Source of the DNA: a virus
Reading direction: 5' to 3' (one strand)
IMG/VR virus record: IMGVR_UViG_3300033183_000491
Span: 64,001-128,000 of that record
Length of the DNA stretch: 64,000 bases
In this document: positions 60,042 to 64,000 of the stretch, one piece after another
How the letters are laid out: each line of letters begins with the position of its first letter
Position numbering within the stretch: the first letter of the stretch is position 1
Made by a program: the position numbers and the translations under genes
The notes under the pieces: generated by a model
What the model was told of the DNA's origin: nothing
The model's database searches: none
Seen by the model: only the letters and a program-made list of their open reading frames with translations

Positions 60042-62019
60042 CATCACTTCCCTTATTTTCAAACATATTATCGTCTATAATTATATCATAATCTTTGTCG
60101 TTATTTTCTTTTAATAATTTATTTGTATTAATATTTAAAGAATCAGACATTCTTTCTAAATCTTTTGACATTCTAAAAGAGATTTGTTTATCAATAAAAT
60201 CATTAATAACCGGACTTTGTGGCATTACATTGTCATTAAGTCCTGAAGAATAAAGCCCTAAACTTTCAGATGAATCTACTGATATTGGATTTAGAGTTCC
60301 ACCGTAACCTTTTTCAGACGAAGCTGATGCGAGTGGGTTTTGTGATTTTCCTTTTTTCTTAGAGGCTACTCTTGTAAATTTACCTCTAGTTTTTGGTGAA
60401 GCTTTTATCGGGTTTTTATCATTGTTTGATCCCGCATTTTTCATATCTTCAGCGTCCATTTCTTCAATCATTTCGTCATATTGAGAAAGTTCTTCTTCAG
60501 ACATTAAATTACCATTTTTAATCTCTCCAGAGAATAAATCAACTCCCCCACCTATTTCTTCAGGGGCTTGTTGATCTTGTTGACCTTCATCACCAAAAAT
60601 ATCTGAATCTGACTCTGGGAGCTGTAATCCTTCTAGCTCCATTTCTCTAAGTTTGTCTTTTTCTCTACCTTTTTCAATTCGAGAAATTTCATCATCGTTA
60701 AGGTCAATAATATGTTTTCTAATCCACTCTCTATCTACAAAACCTTCGGGAGCTTGAGAAGCTATTTCAAATTTAGTTCTTATTAGCTCTAGTTTTTGTT
60801 GTTGAGCAACACTTGAAGGATTACAAAGTTTAAGCTCGAAGTCTAAAATAGATTCATTTGTATAACCATGTGAATATAAATGAATCATTGCTATTTTGTT
60901 TAATTCAGATATTAATGTTTTTTGAATTCTTTGAATAGTTCTACTGAATCTGATATCTTCTTGTGCAAGAGTTGCTTTAGACCCGATGTCTTCATCATAA
61001 CCCAAATAAGCTTTAGGAATTTTAAGTGCAGCAAATAGTTTTTTCTGAATATATTCAACATCTTCGATCGCTGTAGTATTTGAACCTCCAGCGAGTGTAT
61101 CAATCCTTGTTCCACTTTCTCCACCTCTTACTGGTAAGAAATAATCTTCATCAACTGAAAGTGGGTTATATCTTAAGTCTACTTGTCCTGTATTTTTGTC
61201 GACAACTGCATTTCTTTTAAGAGAACTTTGAGCTTGTTCAAGATAGTCAGATATATTTTCAGGAGGAATATTACCTACGTCAATATAAAAAACTCTTCTT
61301 TCAGGAGATCTAATGACTCTGTAAACAAGCATGGCATCTTCAATAAGGATTAATTGACGCCAGACTCTTCTTGCTCCTTCAAGTACAGAAGCTCCATAAG
61401 GTAAAAATGCGTCATTACCTAGAAGTCTAAAGTGAGAAACTTGCCAGTTTTCTAAAACTCTATTTCCTTGTGTAACCCATCTAAAGCGGACTGCACCCGG
61501 ATCATCAGGGTCAAATCCTTCTTCTCTTTCAATCTCAGAAATAGGAATTGGAAAACAATTAACAACACCAAATTCAGGATGAATATCATTAAACAGAAAG
61601 AAATCTCCATATTTACATAAGTTTCTTACCCACATAACGAGATTAAAGTCAATATTAAGAGTATCATAAAAAAGTTCGTTTAGAAGTTTTTTGATCATTC
61701 TGTTTTCTGAATAGATGTTTAGTATATTACCTTCAACATCAGGAGAAACACATTCTTCAGCATAAATGTCTAACGCCGAAGCTATTTCTGGTGTTCCTTC
61801 CATTTCTGAAAAGTCTGAATATCTTGCCATTCTGTCATAAGAACCGTAAGCTCTAAGAGTACTATTATAAACATCACTGTGAGCTTTTTTAAAAACTTCT
61901 AACGAAGATTTTGAATATGATTGCTTATTTAAGTTTTTAACTTTTCTTTTAACAACAGGACCTGATCTAAAAAGGTCTGTTAGTTTTTTGAATAAGTTAT
62001 TATTACTTTTATCTGCCAT
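60025..62019 (-). CDS. portal vertex protein, gp20-like
   Basis: 664 residues, against 524 for T4 gp20. YGSYDRMARYSDFSEMEGTP, then EIASALDIYAEE, is diagnostic. FLPYGASVLEGARRVWRQLI and IEDAMLVYRVIRSPERRVFY mark the stem, and KALKIPKAYLGYDED-type sequence precedes the crown. The extra length is a C-terminal charged extension of about 130 residues. It forms the dodecameric ring that nucleates the prohead and receives the terminase. It follows the terminase gene with 3 bases between. Confidence 0.95.
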   Translation of the reverse strand: MADKSNNNLFKKLTDLFRSGPVVKRKVKNLNKQSYSKSSLEVFKKAHSDVYNSTLRAYGSYDRMARYSDFSEMEGTPEIASALDIYAEECVSPDVEGNILNIYSENRMIKKLLNELFYDTLNIDFNLVMWVRNLCKYGDFFLFNDIHPEFGVVNCFPIPISEIEREEGFDPDDPGAVRFRWVTQGNRVLENWQVSHFRLLGNDAFLPYGASVLEGARRVWRQLILIEDAMLVYRVIRSPERRVFYIDVGNIPPENISDYLEQAQSSLKRNAVVDKNTGQVDLRYNPLSVDEDYFLPVRGGESGTRIDTLAGGSNTTAIEDVEYIQKKLFAALKIPKAYLGYDEDIGSKATLAQEDIRFSRTIQRIQKTLISELNKIAMIHLYSHGYTNESILDFELKLCNPSSVAQQQKLELIRTKFEIASQAPEGFVDREWIRKHIIDLNDDEISRIEKGREKDKLREMELEGLQLPESDSDIFGDEGQQDQQAPEEIGGGVDLFSGEIKNGNLMSEEELSQYDEMIEEMDAEDMKNAGSNNDKNPIKASPKTRGKFTRVASKKKGKSQNPLASASSEKGYGGTLNPISVDSSESLGLYSSGLNDNVMPQSPVINDFIDKQISFRMSKDLERMSDSLNINTNKLLKENNDKDYDIIIDDNMFENKGSDDGEES

Positions 62020-62022
62020 CTT

Positions 62023-63657
62023 TTATTTCCTTATTAGCCAACTTAAATCTCCTAAGGGATTTCTTGGTGTTGGACGACCATTTTTATTATTATTAAAACT
62101 ACTTTGGGGCATAAAAACAGGAATCATAGGATTAACGCTATTTTGATTATTATTATAAAAAGGAGACATAGCAGTGTTATTAATATTTGTATTATTTATT
62201 TCCATACCTTTTAAAATAGCATCTGCTTGCTCAATTTGAGTAATATTATAAGTACTAGAATTATTATCTGCTAACCAGCATCCAATTGCTATTGACATTA
62301 TTAAATCGTCATTATAGCCTTTCATAGCAGTTATTTTTTTACCATTCCAAATAAAAGTTTTAAGCTCTTGGTATAACCTTGTAGAATATGTTTTAATTCT
62401 ACCATTTCTTAAACTTTCTTCTAGATTGGCTAATATTTTATCTCTACTCTCTTTACTAGTTGTAAATCCTGCTTTACCAATATTGTTCCCTTCACCATAA
62501 AGATAAGAGTATTTTTCTTTTTCTTTTGCAAAATAAATGTTTTTATAACCTAGTTCACTTAATTTAACAAGCATAGTATAACCATATGCATTGTTTTCAG
62601 GACAAACCATAGCAGTGTTAAATCTCTTTGCAGCGTCATAAACAAGAGAAGCAAATTGATCTGGTGGTATTTTTCCTTTAAATTCGCATGATACTGAAAG
62701 TGTTTTGTTATTTATAATATGAAATGTAGAATAGTCTCCACTATCTCCTCTCGCTATATCAGCAGAAAGTGTATAATTTATTCCTTCAATTGGATATTCC
62801 CAATACCAAACGTTATTATTTGGACCACTTTTTTCGATCGGATTTTTTGTTAGCATCCTTATATTTTCTAATATATCATTTCCTAAGAAAGTATCACCTG
62901 AAGATGAGAAGTCGCAGAGAAGCTCTTGTGCAACCTGCTTTTTAGACATGTTTTTAGTTTCTTTTTCAAACCATTCATCATCTCTTTCAGGGTGAACATC
63001 CCACATAAGTTTTATAGGATTAAACTTATTTTCTTTTCTTTCAGCTTTAGTATATATTTCATGATATTGACCACCAACACCATTTGGTGTAGATAATAAA
63101 ATAGCCCTACCACCTGTTGATAATGTTGGATAAAGACCCATCCATAACTCATCAAAATTTCTTACAAAAGCAGCCTCGTCTACAATTAAAAGAGAAAGTG
63201 CTTCAGAACGTCCTGCATCTTCTGAAGTTGGGACTGCTTTTATTTGTGATCCATTTGAAAATTCTATTTGTTGTTTATTGTTTGAAACAATTACTGGGAC
63301 TAACAACCATTTAGGAATTGAATTTATATAAGTTTTTACTTTTCTTATAAAGTTTTGAGCAACTGCTAATTTTGTTGCAATTACAAGAATATTTTTTTCT
63401 TTATAAAAAACTGCTTGCCAAACAGCATATGCAGCAACTAAAGTTGACAAACCTAATTGTCTAGATTTTAAAACGATATTAAACCTGTGATTATTAAAAT
63501 CTTTAACACATTCATCTTGAAAAGGAAAAGTATTAAATCTAATCAAGCCTTTTAATGGATGTTGTATTTTTAAATACTTGTTCATGAAATAAACAGGGTC
63601 TTTACCACACTTTATTATTTCAGCGACTTGACCATTTTTGGACTTGATATTAGACAT
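62023..63657 (-). CDS. terminase large subunit, gp17-like
   Basis: 544 residues. ATPase: Walker A-type SRQLGLST at 65-72, Walker B LLIVDE at 156-161, and motif III LLSTPNG at 188-193. Nuclease: Asp300 in LSADIARGDSGD, Glu353 in CPENNAYG and Asp450 in GYNDDLIMS complete the RNase H-like metal triad. It drives headful packaging and cuts the concatemer. The C-terminus is Asn-rich (residues 490-530). It is downstream of a gene cut by the window edge; no small terminase subunit is identified in this window. Confidence 0.95.
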   Translation of the reverse strand: MSNIKSKNGQVAEIIKCGKDPVYFMNKYLKIQHPLKGLIRFNTFPFQDECVKDFNNHRFNIVLKSRQLGLSTLVAAYAVWQAVFYKEKNILVIATKLAVAQNFIRKVKTYINSIPKWLLVPVIVSNNKQQIEFSNGSQIKAVPTSEDAGRSEALSLLIVDEAAFVRNFDELWMGLYPTLSTGGRAILLSTPNGVGGQYHEIYTKAERKENKFNPIKLMWDVHPERDDEWFEKETKNMSKKQVAQELLCDFSSSGDTFLGNDILENIRMLTKNPIEKSGPNNNVWYWEYPIEGINYTLSADIARGDSGDYSTFHIINNKTLSVSCEFKGKIPPDQFASLVYDAAKRFNTAMVCPENNAYGYTMLVKLSELGYKNIYFAKEKEKYSYLYGEGNNIGKAGFTTSKESRDKILANLEESLRNGRIKTYSTRLYQELKTFIWNGKKITAMKGYNDDLIMSIAIGCWLADNNSSTYNITQIEQADAILKGMEINNTNINNTAMSPFYNNNQNSVNPMIPVFMPQSSFNNNKNGRPTPRNPLGDLSWLIRK

Positions 63658-63660
63658 TTT

Positions 63661-64000
63661 TTACTTAACCTCGTAAGTATATGTACATGTATATTTTAAT
63701 TTTCTATGAGGACTAAAAGGACTAACTGTTAATGTCTCAAAAGAGTCTTTATCTGATAGTTTTAGTGCTTTTAATGTTCTTCCTGAACATTTTTTAAATT
63801 CTTCTTTAATAGTTCTTAATCTAGACTTAATCATCTCGTCAGACTCTTTTTTAAGACCTACGACCTGATAATGGAGATCTGTTTCCCTAGAAGAGTTTAA
63901 AATAGTCATATAACTAATATGTAATTGGTCACCTGCTAATTTTGCTATTGTTTTTCTAGAGCCATCTTCTGATGTATAATTGTAAACATTGTCTATAGAG
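63661..64000 (-). CDS. hypothetical protein (partial, N-terminus beyond window)
   Basis: The frame is open from the stop at 63661 to the right edge: at least 113 residues. An internal ATG at 63909 would give only 82 residues and has no ribosome site, so the gene very likely starts outside the window. The visible part has a Lys/Glu-rich helix (KKESDEMIKSRLRTIKEEFK) and ends in beta strands (RKLKYTCTYTYEVK). The position directly upstream of the large terminase gene would suit a small terminase or a head protein, but the sequence does not look like gp16. Confidence 0.65.
   Translation of the reverse strand, partial: SIDNVYNYTSEDGSRKTIAKLAGDQLHISYMTILNSSRETDLHYQVVGLKKESDEMIKSRLRTIKEEFKKCSGRTLKALKLSDKDSFETLTVSPFSPHRKLKYTCTYTYEVK

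Noticed and set aside
63661-63909. An 82-residue gene starting at the ATG at 63909
   Set aside because: The same frame is open to the window edge with no ribosome site before this ATG, so it is treated as part of a longer truncated gene.
1-64000. tRNA genes, CRISPR arrays, integrase, insertion sequences
   Set aside because: Looked for by eye in gaps and flanks; no cloverleaf, regular repeat-spacer array, transposase or integrase signature was found. Small tRNA genes could be missed without a tool.

Overview
The window is part of the genome of a lytic, tailed, contractile-tail bacteriophage (myovirus) of the wider T4 superfamily. It carries recognisable counterparts of T4 terminase large subunit (gp17), portal (gp20), prohead protease (gp21), major capsid protein (gp23), neck proteins, tail sheath (gp18), tail tube (gp19), tail-hub/chaperone gp26, RecA-like UvsX, gp32-type SSB, gp41-type helicase and RNase H-like 5' nuclease. 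The sequence is strongly AT-rich and gene-dense. Order and sequence differ from classical coliphage T4, which suggests a distant, probably aquatic or marine, relative. The host is probably Gram-negative, inferred from a lipobox protein and candidate spanin-like membrane proteins. No genome end, integrase, CRISPR array or tRNA gene was seen, and no gene-free stretch exceeds about 150 bases.

Layout. Almost everything is on the minus strand, read from high to low coordinates. 1-9264 holds an endolysin amidase (cut by the left edge) and a nucleotide-metabolism/replication block: ClpP-like protease, thioredoxin, class I ribonucleotide reductase small subunit, a large subunit broken into two genes by a split intein with a GIY-YIG endonuclease gene between them, dUTPase, replicative helicase and 5' nuclease. 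9333-10748 is a three-gene plus-strand island of small beta-rich proteins. 10750-15163 continues replication: RecA/UvsX, SSB, a degenerate HD-domain-like protein and a minimal family A DNA polymerase. 15200-44290 is the tail and neck module: baseplate proteins (one with a DD-peptidase-like domain), tape measure, gp26/gp51-like overlapping pair, three sheath paralogues, tube and neck proteins. 44440-50918 is an accessory region of small proteins, membrane proteins (possible lysis functions), a plus-strand lipoprotein, a VOC protein, an HExxH protein and candidate capsid-internal proteins. 50963-52360 is an EDxHD-type free-standing homing endonuclease beside the capsid gene. 52475-63657 is the head module: major capsid, scaffold, small head-associated proteins, protease, portal and terminase. 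The right edge cuts another gene.

How the parts work together. The reductase, thioredoxin and dUTPase supply dNTPs. Helicase, SSB, RecA and nuclease replicate and recombine the DNA. Terminase fills a protease-matured prohead built around the acidic scaffold, and a contractile tail is assembled around the tape measure. Several RNA-level control elements stand out. These are six tandem 8-bp repeats in the SSB leader, a 19-bp hairpin that buries the ribosome binding site of the third sheath-like gene, a probable +1 frameshift site in the gp26/gp51-like overlap, and five convincing intrinsic terminators. All functional names come from reading motifs by eye; no database search was run.
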